Positions 9,708 through 19,556 of a DNA stretch of 64,000 bases are shown in pieces. The translations under genes were made by a program, and so were the position numbers. The stretch's first letter is position 1. Every line of letters starts with the position of its first letter. The notes beneath the pieces were generated by a model that was given only the letters and a program-made list of their open reading frames with translations, was not told the DNA's origin and did no database searches. Origin of the DNA: Agarophyton chilense (taxonomy: Eukaryota > Rhodophyta > Florideophyceae > Gracilariales > Gracilariaceae); the NCBI GenBank assembly GCA_030374765.1, contig JARGXX010000080.1:1178001-1242000 (forward strand). Direction: 5' to 3'.

Positions 9708-11765
9708 TTAAAGCAACGCATTGCGCGGTTTCGCCTCCGGAATACTCCGTGGAAAATCGACCTTCTCTCGGAGATACGACGTCATCGGAACAATCCGCTT
9801 TTCCACTGGGGTCAACGCCTCATAATTACCGATTACTCGGGCTACTTCCCTCATGGTGAGGATACAGTCCGGTGAAATGTGACCGTGTTCGTAGCAAATG
9901 TGGCATATGAGTCCCGGGCGTGAGGGCTGCAAACCGGAGCGAGCATCCGTGAACTTCACCGCTTGGCGGGTATCCTTCCATCCAGGGCGACTCTGTCGGA
10001 GCGCACCGTTTGAATACGGGATGCGAGGTCCGTGAACACGGGGAGAGTCTGCGTACAGCAGGGGTCCATCCTGGGCCGTGTCATATGAGTCGTCCGTCGT
10101 AGACGGTAGTTCGGTTGTCGGGACCGAATGGATATCGCTTCGGTCGAAGTGTACGTTGTCGTACTCCTGTTGGGGGCGCTTAATCGCAACCAGCGAAAGG
10201 GATGGCGACTTCGTTTCCATCACCAACGCCTTGGCGGTTCGCGACCTGTGCCCGGGGGCACGAGCTCTTAAAGCGTCACCTTCCGCTTGCGCGTGTAGGA
10301 CCAACTCCAGATACGTGGTCTTCCTTCGGTCTCCCCGGTAACGGGCCACGAGTGTTCGGATAGCGGGGTCAAGTCCATCGATGAACATGGTGCAGCGTTC
10401 TCCGGCGGAGTGTACGTTCCCACTACGGTGGAAAGCCTTGTTCAGGCGCACCGAGAATTCGGTTTCCGTTTCTCCAGACTTCTGGCGCGTATCGCGAAGA
10501 GCGAGAATGGCCGACTGAATCGCGTGATTAGTGGCGTAGGACCTCAAGAGGTATTGTACTGCTTCTGGCCAGCAGGTTACCCCTCCTTCGGAGGCTCTAG
10601 ACGAACCTCTTACAGAGTTGTATTGATCCTCGGCGAGGCCTTTCATAAAGTACGGGAGTGCAATAAACGCCTGTCCTTCGGTCATACCGAGAATATCCGC
10701 TTCGGCGACGAACCTCGCAAGGAAATCCAACACCAAAATGGGGTCTTCTCCAGAAAAGTTCTGGTTCCTGAGGGACAGTTGCATACGCTTTATGCAATCC
10801 TTCACTCTACCCGTGCCACGGGGCGTGCGATCCAAAGAGGAGTTCTCTAGCCGATAGTATCGGTAAGAAACCAACTTCTTGTACAGGGGGTTGGTGCATT
10901 TCAGCTCCTTCAACCCGGAGTGTTTCCTTCCCTTCTCGCGGGCGCGGATCACACCTTGGGTGGCAGACGACCGTTTAGAACGGGATGAACGCCTGCGATG
11001 GCCATCGTCAGAAGACAAATCTGACGAGTCCGACCCATTTGAATGGTGAGAGCCACGCGACGACCGTGAGGAGTTCGACGAGTCCGAGTCATCGCTGTCA
11101 CGCTTTCCACGTCGACGGCGGGTATCGTCCCTTTCCCTCTCGTGTTTCGCTTGTTGCGACACAGCAACCGGCTTCTCCGGGACGTCTTCCATCAAGATGG
11201 TTTGCTCTAACTTCTGGAGACGGGCGCTAACACGATTGAATCGGGTCTCGACACCTTCCACGTAAGCAGCGGGACCACCAAAACATTCCAACAGGGTGTT
11301 GACGTCCGCCCGCAACAAGCGGAGGTCGTCAACCACTTCCTTCATAGAAGAGCCATCACACCTGGAACGAAGGGCTTCGAACTCTTCCACGAAGTCATTG
11401 TGCGCTTCCCGCATTACGCGGATCTGCTGCCTCACACTTGAGTTGGTGTCGATGTGGAACTCGTTTTTCTGGGCCTTTTCGTCGGCAGGAGCCGGGTCAT
11501 CCACGGCAGGGGCCGGTCCAGCACCAGAATTGGGTCCATTCTTCGACGCCTTAGGCGGTAGCTTGTTGTTCTTGGAGGAGTTCGACCCCTTACTCTTGCC
11601 TTTCGAAGCGGCTTGAGGTAACGGCGGGGGAACCCTTCCAGGGTCCGCAGGCACCACGTCATTGACGGAACGGCTCCGCGTGATCGCGGGTTCCGCTTCC
11701 GACGGTAGTCGTGACATGGTTGTAGCGTTGACCACTAAGAATAGGACAACAAACGCTCCCACCAA
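9708..11765 (-). CDS. Element A gag
   Basis: 685 codons, intact. The likely start is the second Met at 11717 (MSRLPSE), because the C-family gag also starts just before an RSRSVND motif; the first 16 residues are then 5' leader. Order: basic/Ser-rich N-terminus with RSRSVND, a coiled-coil-prone stretch around residues 110-200, an Arg/Ser/Asp-rich block, the capsid-like retrotransposon gag domain (IALPYFMKGLAEDQY, WPEAVQYLLRSYA) and one zinc knuckle, CHICYEHGHISPDC, fitting C-X2-C-X4-H-X4-C, near residues 621-634. Makes the virus-like particle and binds element RNA. Confidence 0.92.
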   Translation of the reverse strand: MVGAFVVLFLVVNATTMSRLPSEAEPAITRSRSVNDVVPADPGRVPPPLPQAASKGKSKGSNSSKNNKLPPKASKNGPNSGAGPAPAVDDPAPADEKAQKNEFHIDTNSSVRQQIRVMREAHNDFVEEFEALRSRCDGSSMKEVVDDLRLLRADVNTLLECFGGPAAYVEGVETRFNRVSARLQKLEQTILMEDVPEKPVAVSQQAKHERERDDTRRRRGKRDSDDSDSSNSSRSSRGSHHSNGSDSSDLSSDDGHRRRSSRSKRSSATQGVIRAREKGRKHSGLKELKCTNPLYKKLVSYRYYRLENSSLDRTPRGTGRVKDCIKRMQLSLRNQNFSGEDPILVLDFLARFVAEADILGMTEGQAFIALPYFMKGLAEDQYNSVRGSSRASEGGVTCWPEAVQYLLRSYATNHAIQSAILALRDTRQKSGETETEFSVRLNKAFHRSGNVHSAGERCTMFIDGLDPAIRTLVARYRGDRRKTTYLELVLHAQAEGDALRARAPGHRSRTAKALVMETKSPSLSLVAIKRPQQEYDNVHFDRSDIHSVPTTELPSTTDDSYDTAQDGPLLYADSPRVHGPRIPYSNGALRQSRPGWKDTRQAVKFTDARSGLQPSRPGLICHICYEHGHISPDCILTMREVARVIGNYEALTPVEKRIVPMTSYLREKVDFPRSIPEAKPRNALL

Positions 11766-11860
11766 GTGGGTCTAAACCAAGAAATTGGAAAGCAGATCTC
11801 GACGAGAGAAGACAGCACAGCAATGTGAAAAACAACCAAACCAGGTCCCCCTAGCCTTCT

Positions 11861-11874
11861 AAGTCGGGAGACCA
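11861..11874 (-). promoter_or_regulatory. Primer binding site of element A
   Basis: On the minus strand, three bases after the 5' LTR, the sequence is TGGTCTCCCGACTT. It would pair with a tRNA ending AAGTCGGGAGACCA. The same TGGTCTCCCGA core follows the LTRs of C1, C2 and B2. I cannot name the tRNA without a host tRNA set. Confidence 0.85.
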
Positions 11875-11877
11875 GTT

Positions 11878-12799
11878 TGTAGTGCAACGCCAAGGGCGGT
11901 GGAAACACACGAAGATGTCCGAGTCTTTCTCCAAGGAGGGTAGCACGGCGACGGAGCCTCTCCGGAGTGAACACGACTAAATCGGGGTGTAAGGCCGAGG
12001 TTCACCGGCACGCCAAGCGGGGAGAGTGTGGGATGCTAGAAGGGAGCAGACCAGGTATGAGCTGTATTCCACGGGAGTGGGCAAGTCTCGAGATCGAGTA
12101 ATGCACCCACAGAAGTGGCGGTAAACCCGGTGAGCCGGCGCGCGGCACATGCGCGAGCGGCACGAATAACCAACCACAAAGAAAAAGGGGGAGCTACCAC
12201 GAGAGTGAGTAAGCGATAAAGGGGGGACCACCCAGTGGGGGCGATCGGGGGCATGGGCCACGAGAGCCAAAAGAAATATGTAGCAAACCCAATACTGGGG
12301 CGAGAACACGGCAGTGGTATGAAAGATATACACGCTAACAGCGGTGAGTCTCCTGTTGACGCAGGGTGGATAAGTCTACCGTTAGTAACGCGTCTTCACC
12401 TCCGTAGAGTGTGGAAGACTGGCGAAAGCGGAAAAAGACTTAGAGCCAAGAACCCTGGTTGGGGAGGTTTACTGAGTGTCTGAGCGAGATCGCCCTGGCA
12501 CTATATAGTGTAGAATACTGTAAAGAGCTCCCTAACCTAGTGTGATAAAGCTAAATAAATAGAGAAATATACAGCTATGCTGTGCCAACCTGTCCTGGGC
12601 TACCCGTGGTACACGTGGGTAAGCCACACCCGAATCGGGGCCACGGCGCACGGCCGCAGGTGCACTTCGCGTACAACGCGCATACACCTGGCTACGCCAG
12701 CCCGCTAGTAGCGGTATTACTCATAGATCTCACAAGTATCGCCCGAGGCGGAAAAACAACCAAGTCCTGGAAAACGGCCCTCACGAGGGTTGCACTTCA
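11878..12799 (-). repeat. Element A 5' LTR (922 bp)
   Basis: Pairs with 776-1697 over the full length. The palindrome CACTATATAGTG is at 12499-12510. The transcript should start in this LTR and run toward lower coordinates into gag. Confidence 0.93.
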
Positions 12800-12804
12800 C
12801 TGGG
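12800..12804. repeat. Target-site duplication of element A, right copy (CTGGG)
   Basis: CTGGG follows the LTR end TTCA at 12799 and duplicates 771-775. Read on the minus strand it is the CCCAG of the interrupted B1 LTR (AGCATACCCCAG). Confidence 0.93.
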
Positions 12805-13416
12805 GTATGCTCCTGTCTTGTTTCGGGAGCTTAGTGACGCTCAACCGTAGGGAGCGTGTTGACGCTCAACCTTAGAAGGTAGACGTAGTAAACCTCGATA
12901 ATATCAGGGCACTGTGAAAACTCGGAGGGAGAAACGGCGGGGCACCTAGCCTATACCGTGTAGGTGAACGATTGTAGGCGTCGACGCGCGGGAAACATGT
13001 GTGGTAGTTGAGAAACGATGAACCAAAAGGTATAGTTCTGACCGAAGTGGTGCCTGTCTTTATCAGAATAGGGTGAAGGAGGTGCAGTTCTCTATATGCA
13101 GTGGACTGCACTCTCCAGATCACCCGGGAGGTGCCAACAAGGCACGGTCTCTGACCTAGTGTCAGAGACCCGGCCAGCACTGGCTACAGTTCCAGGTGGC
13201 CACTCCACTACTGTACTAACGTGACTATAATTACAATTACAATTACTAACAATTACTCAACCAAGAGGTACATGTCAACACTACACGTGGCTGACAAAAC
13301 CTAGATGGTAGCTCGCCCGGAGCTGCATGACTGATGATTCCTTGCATCCATCACCTACAAGGTCAGTATAGTATATCGACAACCTCAAAGGTCAAACCTT
13401 CTGCCACTATACGACA
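12805..13416 (-). repeat. B1 3' LTR (main part)
   Basis: On the minus strand it starts TGTCGTATAGTGG at 13416, right after AGGAAGGGGGTC (a polypurine tract), and runs to the element A insertion, with its last 21 bp at 755-775. TGTCGTA at the start and TACGACA at the end of the B2 LTR form a 7-bp inverted repeat. It is about 24 bp longer than the B2 LTR because a GTTGAGCGTCA-bearing block is duplicated near 12830-12875. Confidence 0.85.
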
Positions 13417-14205
13417 GACCCCCTTCCTACCCGTGAAACACGCCTCGTGTCTCTTTCCATCAAACCATGAAGGTATAGCGAGCGACAGCGGCGCAGGCAT
13501 CGGAGTGGTGTCTGCGCGGGGCGCGCGATCCCTTGAGGTTTAGGACTCGGTGCCAGATTCGGTTGGGGCGGGGGCGCGGCGACGTCGGCGCCCGAATTGA
13601 GCGACAACCATTAAGGTAGGGACTGTCATTAGGAGGATGCAGTGTAACTAGCGCGCTCACGGACACCGTTTCGGTAATGGCACTGCTTGCTTGCGATTCT
13701 GCTTCCGCATAGCCCCCCCTGTCTTACCAAGTTGGTGTGTCACCTTTTCCCGGTTACTCAAACTTCAGTTCCCTCCTAGGTCCCTTTGCAGCGCCATCCC
13801 GCGTGGTCGTTCCCACGGCTCGACAACCCTTCAGGTATTGTCGCCCTTAATTGGCGGCGTCGCGACCGTAACCGTGCTGTCCGGCTTTTCCCTGAAGGTT
13901 TCCTGGCTTCTCAAGCTTTCGGGTTTCGTCTACCTTGTAAGTATTGACTCGTGGCGCCGGTGGCGCCTGAGCCTGCGTCGATACAACCATTGAGGATCTT
14001 GTGGCGGTCGCCTGCCACTTGACTTCCTTAGTGTCTCCTTCTTTAAGTCAATTGTTGTCTCTTCTTGTATCTTCTACTGCTACATTCGGTTGTTCTTTTG
14101 TGTCCTCCCTTGTAGGTAATCTGACACGCACATGCGTCCACCTTCTGCGGAAAACGACGTCTTTTTTCCCCCTTCCTTAGGCCTGAGTATTACAAAGGTC
14201 TAAGG
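13417..14205 (-). other. B1 3' untranslated region
   Basis: The stretch lies between the chromodomain stop and the 3' LTR and aligns in patches with B2 36660-37233. I see no accessory ORF in either B copy here, unlike A, C and D. The polypurine tract GGTAGGAAGGGGG lies at its LTR-proximal end (about 13417-13432). Confidence 0.65.
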
Positions 14206-14688
14206 TTAGCCGTCTGCAGGCATCTGCTCCTTGCGAGGGCGCCAATACCTGGTACGGAAGTGTGGGGGTATTGCGGCTGGGGGTTCGAGGGTGTCCCCTT
14301 CTGGGCCCCAGCCGTACCACCTGACGGTGTACTTCAGACCATTGTAGGTTTGCGTGTGGCCCACAAGACGGTCAACGGGAAATTTCTCTGAGGTTTGGTC
14401 CTGATCTTTCGGAGGAACGCCACCTCTAGGGTTCATATGTTCCGAGTTGGGAGCTTCGTGTGTGGGAGCCGGGTCTGGAGCTCCCGCTGTTACCGTTTGA
14501 GGTTCATTTTCCGTCCCTGTTAGAGGGTTGTAATCCGGATCATCACGCTGAAGGTCATCGTTCACCTCAATTGGGGTGGGGTCCTCCGAGGGTCGAGTGC
14601 GCAGAGCTACAGCTCCGGGCTTTCGGGCTGAAGGTCCTGCCTCAATGCGATGTTGAACTGTTTCAGGTACTACCGTAATACGGTCAAT
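14206..14688 (-). pseudogene. B1 pol C-terminus with chromodomain
   Basis: In frame with the integrase ORF upstream but separated from it by a TAA (14689-14691) that B2 shares. After a short acidic linker comes a chromodomain-like module: FPVDRLVGH, YTVRWYGWG and LEPPAAIP, ending a few residues later. It differs clearly from the chromodomains of A, C and D, and the linker is far shorter than in A. Confidence 0.75.
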
Positions 14689-16311
14689 TTATATGGCATT
14701 CGGTATTCCATCTTGTTCAACCGTAACGGTGTGTTGTGATGCGTTCAATATCTTATAAGGTCCAACTGATTTGGGTAGAAACTTCGAATTGATATCTCTA
14801 TTAATCGCTTCATCGTCCGCTTCATCACCCGGTCGTAGTCTTCTACCTGAAGGTGGATTGTCTATATAAACATATTGTCCTGAAGATACAAAGACCAATT
14901 TGGTTACCCTACGGTCGTAGTCGGCCTTGTACCGCTTCTGGGTTGCAGTGAGGCGGCTCTCTGCATGTTTGAGAGCCCTCCTCAACCTCATAAGGGTATT
15001 TCGCTTGACTTGGGCAGGGGTCAGTGCCCCAGCTGCAGTGCTGGTGGTATGATCTCCTTGCAATACAATACCTGGGGGGTGTCGCGAAAGAACCAAATCA
15101 AAGGGAGTGGTCTTCGTTGACCGGTGTACCTGAAGGTTATAGGAGTAGGTGAGCGTTTGCACCAGCTCATCCCACCCAGTTTGGTGCTCTTCCGTATAGT
15201 GTCGTAGCCTTGATACCAATTTGTGGTTAAAGCGCTCGACCTGTCCGTTCGTCTGCGGGTGGTAGGCAGTAGTGAAATAGTGCTTGATACCCGAGAGGTC
15301 ACAGACTGCTTCGAAGAACTTCGATGCCAGGTTTGAACCAATATCGGTGAGTAAGTACAGTGGTGCGCCATACGGGTAGACCCAATTGTTGAGGAACGCG
15401 ATCGCCAGCGTGGTTGACTTCGTCTCCTTTGAAGGTATCGCTCTCGTGAGCTTCGAGAACCTGTCGGTGATCACTAGAATGTGCTGATACCCATTCTTGG
15501 TTTTGGGAAGTGGTCCTAGAAGGTCTATCGCAACAAACTCCAGTGGACCCACTGCTGGGAACAACTTGAGATAATTTCGATGCTTTCGAATACCACTGCG
15601 AGTACGAACACAAGATTCGCATTGCCCTACAAAGGCATAGAAATCATGGGCCATATGAGGACAGTAGAACAGTTGCCTCAAGGTGCAATACATCCTAGTG
15701 GCACCGGGGTGTTCCGATAGTCGCGGGTAGTGCGCGAGATACAAGACTATCGGTCGAAGCGCCTTCGGAACCACCTTTTGAAGGCTACCATCCAAGGTTG
15801 ACCTTCTCACGATGTACCCATTGTGGTCCACATCGAACGGTGATTCTTTGAAACCAATTTGTTCAGCCAGGGTTCTGCAGTACGCATCCTGGGCCTGTTC
15901 TTGTAGAAATTCCTCTCGGGTTAGAGGCATGACGTTCGTTTCCTCTAGGGTCAGTATCTGCGTTTCCCTGTCGGTGTTCCGCAAAGCACCTTCCTCAGGT
16001 AAGTCCCAACCTCCTTCTAGGTGTTCGCCGGTATCATTTTGGTTTGATGACACCAAAAAGCAAGGGATATCATCGTCCACCGGTTCTGTCTCTAACCCTG
16101 AGGTGTTTAAGCGTGATATAGCATCAGCTATGTTGTGCTTGATACCTGGACGGTACTGTATGTCGTATTCAAACTCCGACAGTCTCAACCTCCAACGGGC
16201 AAGTCTACCAGACGCGTCTGCGAGTCCGAGGATCCACCTTAAGGCGTCGTGGTCCGTGCGCAACGTAAAGCGCTCACCATAAAATATGGACGGAGCATCA
16301 ACATGCTCCAC
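14689..16311 (-). pseudogene. B1 pol: end of RNase H and integrase
   Basis: 540 codons. The N-terminal part finishes RNase H (RTDHDALRWILG, HNIADAISRL). Integrase follows: H..H..C..C finger ending CESC, core residues in AIDLLGPLP, LLTDIGSN and GQVERFN (D,D,E intact), then the tail with VGPYKILN, a GPY/F-type module. It is cut off from RT upstream by a frameshift near 16290-16310. The final TAA is shared with B2. Confidence 0.88.
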
Positions 16312-17211
16312 ACTACTGCTAGATATTCCTTCTCGGTTACCGTGTAGTTCTGCTCCGCCTCATTCATAGCGCGGCTCCAGTATCCTATAGATAATTTGTC
16401 TCCGATGTGCTGCTCCTGCATGAGAAAACAACCAATTTGGGCATAGGATGCATCTGTATCCAGCGTGTATGGTAGACCTGTTTTCGGTAAAGCTAAGATT
16501 GGCGGCGACAACAGCGCTTGTTTCAATTCCTCAAAGGTGTTCATTTCTTCGTTCGATAGATTCTCAAACCGTTCAGGTTCACCTTTCTGGAGCTTCTTGT
16601 TGAGGGGAGCAGCTATTTTCGCGAATCCCTTCACGAAGCGAAGATAGAGGTTACATGAACCTATAAAGGATCGTACGTCTGTCTGGGATCGTGGCAACTT
16701 GACCTCCTGTGCGGCTCTAATTTTGCTCGGCGCAATCTCTGGGGTACCAGGGCCTATGATGTGTCCCAGGTATTCAACCGTTCTTGTAAAGAAGACGCAT
16801 TTTTGTAGCTTCAGCGTCACCCCCATTTCAGCTAGGAGGGTTGGTACTGTGCGTACGTGTGCAAAGTGCTCTTTTACCGATCTGGAATAGATTATTACAT
16901 CATCGATGTATACCAAGGCGGTTGTCCATTTAACCTTCGAAAGGATGATGTCCAGCGCCCTTTGAAAGGTGGCTGAAGCATTGCGTAACCCGAAAGGCAT
17001 CCGCGTGAAGCGAAACAAACCTGCATGGCACGTGAAGGTGGTTTTGTCTCGATCTTCCTCACCTACGGGTACCTGTCAATAACCACAATTGGCATCCAAC
17101 GTGGTAAATATATGCGTATCTCCCAATGCGTCGATGCAGCTATCCATTCTAGGTATCGGGTACGAATACCTGACGGTCACGCTATTGAGCCTCCTCTAGT
17201 TCACAAAGAAC
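16239..17211 (-). pseudogene. B1 pol: RT and start of RNase H, interrupted by C1
   Basis: The open part (17018-16239, 259 codons) carries LRNASATFQRA, YIDD (catalytic Asp pair intact), LGHIIGPG, the RT thumb and the RNase H start (LDTDASYAQIG). Upstream to 17211 the RT continues in homology but with stops. Element C1 splits the RT at 17211/26470; the N-terminal RT piece is at 26470-26701. A frameshift near 16300 separates it from the integrase ORF. Confidence 0.85.
17207..17211. repeat. Target-site duplication of C1, left copy (AGAAC)
   Basis: AGAAC directly precedes TGTAG at 17212 and recurs at 26470-26474 directly after the other LTR end. Confidence 0.92.
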
Positions 17212-17877
17212 TGTAGTATTCTACTATGTCGGGGAATCCGATTGGCTGGTTTTTCGCGAAGTCGCGGTTGGAACTCATGGGTGAGTGTTATCATCAGCGT
17301 TGTGATATGAAACGGCACACCGCGTAGGATGCCAGGAGGCAGGGTACATTGTTGGAACACGTGGCATCACGAGTGGAGTGGCTTGCAACGGCGCATGTAG
17401 TGGCGATCCACGTGGCTTGTTTTACTACCATTTGTAGCTAGACGTCCATTAGGGACCATACCCATACAGTGGTTTGGCTAAGTGGCTGACCACTGGGTAT
17501 TATTCATATATTATTTGGGCACTCACCCTGGTACACAGTATATATTGTACCAGAGGTGAGCGCCGACTCCAAATAAAGGAGACAACATGGGCATCATGAC
17601 TATTCTGTTCCTGGCTTAGGATTCCTTAACCGGAGATCCGGACGAGCTATAATAGATAGTCAGCCCCCAACTACTTCACGAGCCGTCTCGAACCTACGTT
17701 CCATAAACGTTTTACAGTTGCACTGTTCACCCTCCCTGGCGAGTAGTGGCCTTACACCCCACTTCCACCTCGCTGGTGTTGTAGCTCTACCACCCCTTTT
17801 CCTTCGCCGCAAGCGACCCATCGGCAGTCCGAACGCTGTCGCAGGTGTCTGCTCTCTCCGTTAGAGTGGACACTACA
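17212..17877 (+). repeat. C1 5' LTR (666 bp)
   Basis: Begins TGTAGTATTCTAC and ends GGACACTACA; the C-family termini form an almost perfect inverted repeat (TGTAGTATTC against TGTAGTATCC in other copies). Contains a TATA-centred dyad at 17519-17563. Confidence 0.92.
17519..17563. promoter_or_regulatory. TATA-centred inverted repeat in C LTR
   Basis: The arms GCACTCACC plus CTGGTACAC and, after AGTATATA, TTGTACCAG plus GGTGAGCGC are complementary with few mismatches. In the C1 3' LTR (inner dyad 26120-26145) the 9-bp inner arms CTGGTACAC/GTGTACCAG are perfect. C2 and C3 keep it with mismatches. Candidate core promoter or RNA hairpin; the function is inferred. Confidence 0.5.
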
Positions 17878-17879
17878 AG

Positions 17880-17893
17880 TGGTCTCCCGACTT
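17880..17893 (+). promoter_or_regulatory. Primer binding site of C1
   Basis: TGGTCTCCCGACTT, two bases after the 5' LTR. Identical over 14 bases to the PBS of element A. Confidence 0.88.
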
Positions 17894-18092
17894 AGAACCA
17901 CTATGGTCAGCTGCAATGAACAATTCGCTCCTGGAACGTGGAAGCGATATCGATACTTGGAAGAAGTGGAATCACTAGAGTTATTGTTTATCGAACCACC
18001 TCCGGCAATTGCAGAATTCATCGTGGTTGAACACGTGGTCGAGAAGTCGAAGACACCATTTGGTTCGCACCTGGACTCAGGTTTGGTCTAGG

Positions 18093-18831
18093 ATGCCGAA
18101 GACCCGAAGCCAGTCGAGTACTGGTCGCCCCAGTCCTGCGGAACCACCCCCGAAACCGAGGCTCGCCTCATCTGTTGAAGCCGGAGAGTGGCTGTATCGT
18201 CAAGCGATGTCGCGCTCACGCTCGGTGAATGATGAACGAGATCTCTCGGATGTACCAGCCCCTGTGGCAGCGGCAGTTACGCCCACCACAGAAGCCGTAG
18301 TTGACTCTGAGGTCGTCGGACCTCAAGAAGAGGATGATTTCCGCTGGGAAGTGCATCGTCTCAAGTCTGAGTCACGCGCTTCGCGTGTGCGCATGGTTGC
18401 GTTGGAATCGCAGATCGCTGCTCTTATCGCTGATGTCGCCCAATTACGCAGTGCGCATCAAGCACACGTTCGTCAAGACAATGGGAAGAAGGTCTTTGCA
18501 TCAGTGAAAACACTACGTGAGGATTTGAACCATCTACTGGAGAGGTAAGGGAATACGCCCGATGCGCTACCCGGCTTAACCGTGGATGTAGGGGAAGTCC
18601 TCATTCGAGTTAACTCTCGTTTAGAACGCCTGGAGGCGGCAGTTCATGCGCAGACTGCTGCTAGACCAGTCGTGCTGGAAGAGGAAGGAGCTCCTTTGAA
18701 GGAAGCTCGTTCGAAGAAGTCGAAGTCACGACGACAAGCCGGTTGCTCAGAATGCTGAAGTGTTACAACCCGGAACCACGGTAGGAAGAGGCGCCTTTGA
18801 GGCAAATAAGCCGGTGCAACCGGAAAACTAA
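18093..18831 (+). pseudogene. C1 gag, stop and large internal deletion
   Basis: Starts MPKTRSQSS at 18093, with RSRSVND and a coiled-coil-prone region as in C2. A TAA at 18546-18548 (a Tyr codon in C2) ends the first part. Near 18730 the sequence jumps from the Lys/Ser-rich block straight to the region just after the zinc knuckle, missing about 1.4 kb that C2 has (roughly 48435-49850), so capsid core and zinc knuckle are gone. The last codons and TAA (18829-18831) match the C2 gag end. Confidence 0.85.
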
Positions 18832-18872
18832 GTGAGGGAGCCCCTAGGGGGTCGACACTAGTCGATCCCGTA

Positions 18873-19511
18873 GTGCTGACAAGGGAGAGCTCACCTCCCT
18901 GCTTCCGCACTTTAAAGCCCAAGATTCTCTTGAGGCCTCCCAAATTTCCGCCGTACGGAATCAATCCGCCGGACGGAAAGCGAGTACAGTTTGACTCTGA
19001 GTTACATCGTCCTTGGAGACGTTATACTTGTCCGTCAAAACGGGAAAGTTACCTCATGGTAGTGTCTAAAAGAAACTATAAGGTCTATGCCGACATCCGC
19101 TCTGACAGGAATCTGTTATCCCGTCGATTGACGATCCTGGACACAGGTGCTGGTCCGAACTTTATACGGGAATCGGAGCTCGCTCCAGCTGACTTAGAAC
19201 GTATTCGATACGGTCCTTTAGGGGACATCCGGGATGCCAACAAAAATGCTGTGAAGACACTGGGAACAGTTCGACTCGTGGTGCGTTTGGGACGCTTTGT
19301 AGTCCTAGTCGACTTCATTGTCTGTAAGACGTTAGCTGCACCAGTGGTACTGGGATGTGATTATTGCGACAAGTTTGTCGAAGCCATTCGCCCGCGAAGA
19401 AAACTAGTGGAACTAGATTATGGATCAATGGTACCAATTGTTCGCAAGCCAATGCGTCGTTGCTCTGAAGCACCTCCAATTCCCCCATCTATGGAATACG
19501 GTAAATCCTGA
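18873..19511 (+). pseudogene. C1 pol: protease region
   Basis: 212 codons with KRNYKVYADI, the aspartic protease motif LDTGAGPNFI and the later VLGCDYCDKF. The active-site triad DTG is intact here, unlike in A. Ends at a private TGA (C2 has an Arg codon). An in-frame continuation at 19557-19814 carries the protease-RT connector. Confidence 0.88.
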
Positions 19512-19556
19512 GGACGTGTCTCGCCGAGGATTCGAGTAGCGAAGAGTGCCCTGCTG

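Larger units (their letters stand above)
776..12799 (-). mobile_element. Element A: complete Ty3/Gypsy chromovirus, 12,024 bp
   Basis: The element reads on the minus strand: 5' LTR (11878-12799), PBS, gag, pol (protease, RT, RNase H, integrase, linker, chromodomain), an antisense accessory ORF, PPT and 3' LTR (776-1697). It is flanked by a CTGGG duplication. The two 922-bp LTRs differ at roughly 30 sites by eye (3-4 percent), so the insertion is not brand new, yet gag is open and pol has one clear frameshift. The protease motif is DTVA instead of DTGA, which should make this copy unable to process its own polyprotein. It inserted into the 3' LTR of B1. Confidence 0.95.
12805..17211 (-). mobile_element. 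Element B1, 3' portion (LTR to RT), minus strand
   Basis: Holds the B1 3' LTR, 3' untranslated region, chromodomain, integrase, RNase H and most of RT, read on the minus strand. It is bounded by element A on the left and element C1 on the right, and continues at 26470. Nearly all of it aligns with B2 (about 33650-37842) in the opposite orientation with only a few percent differences. Confidence 0.9.
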
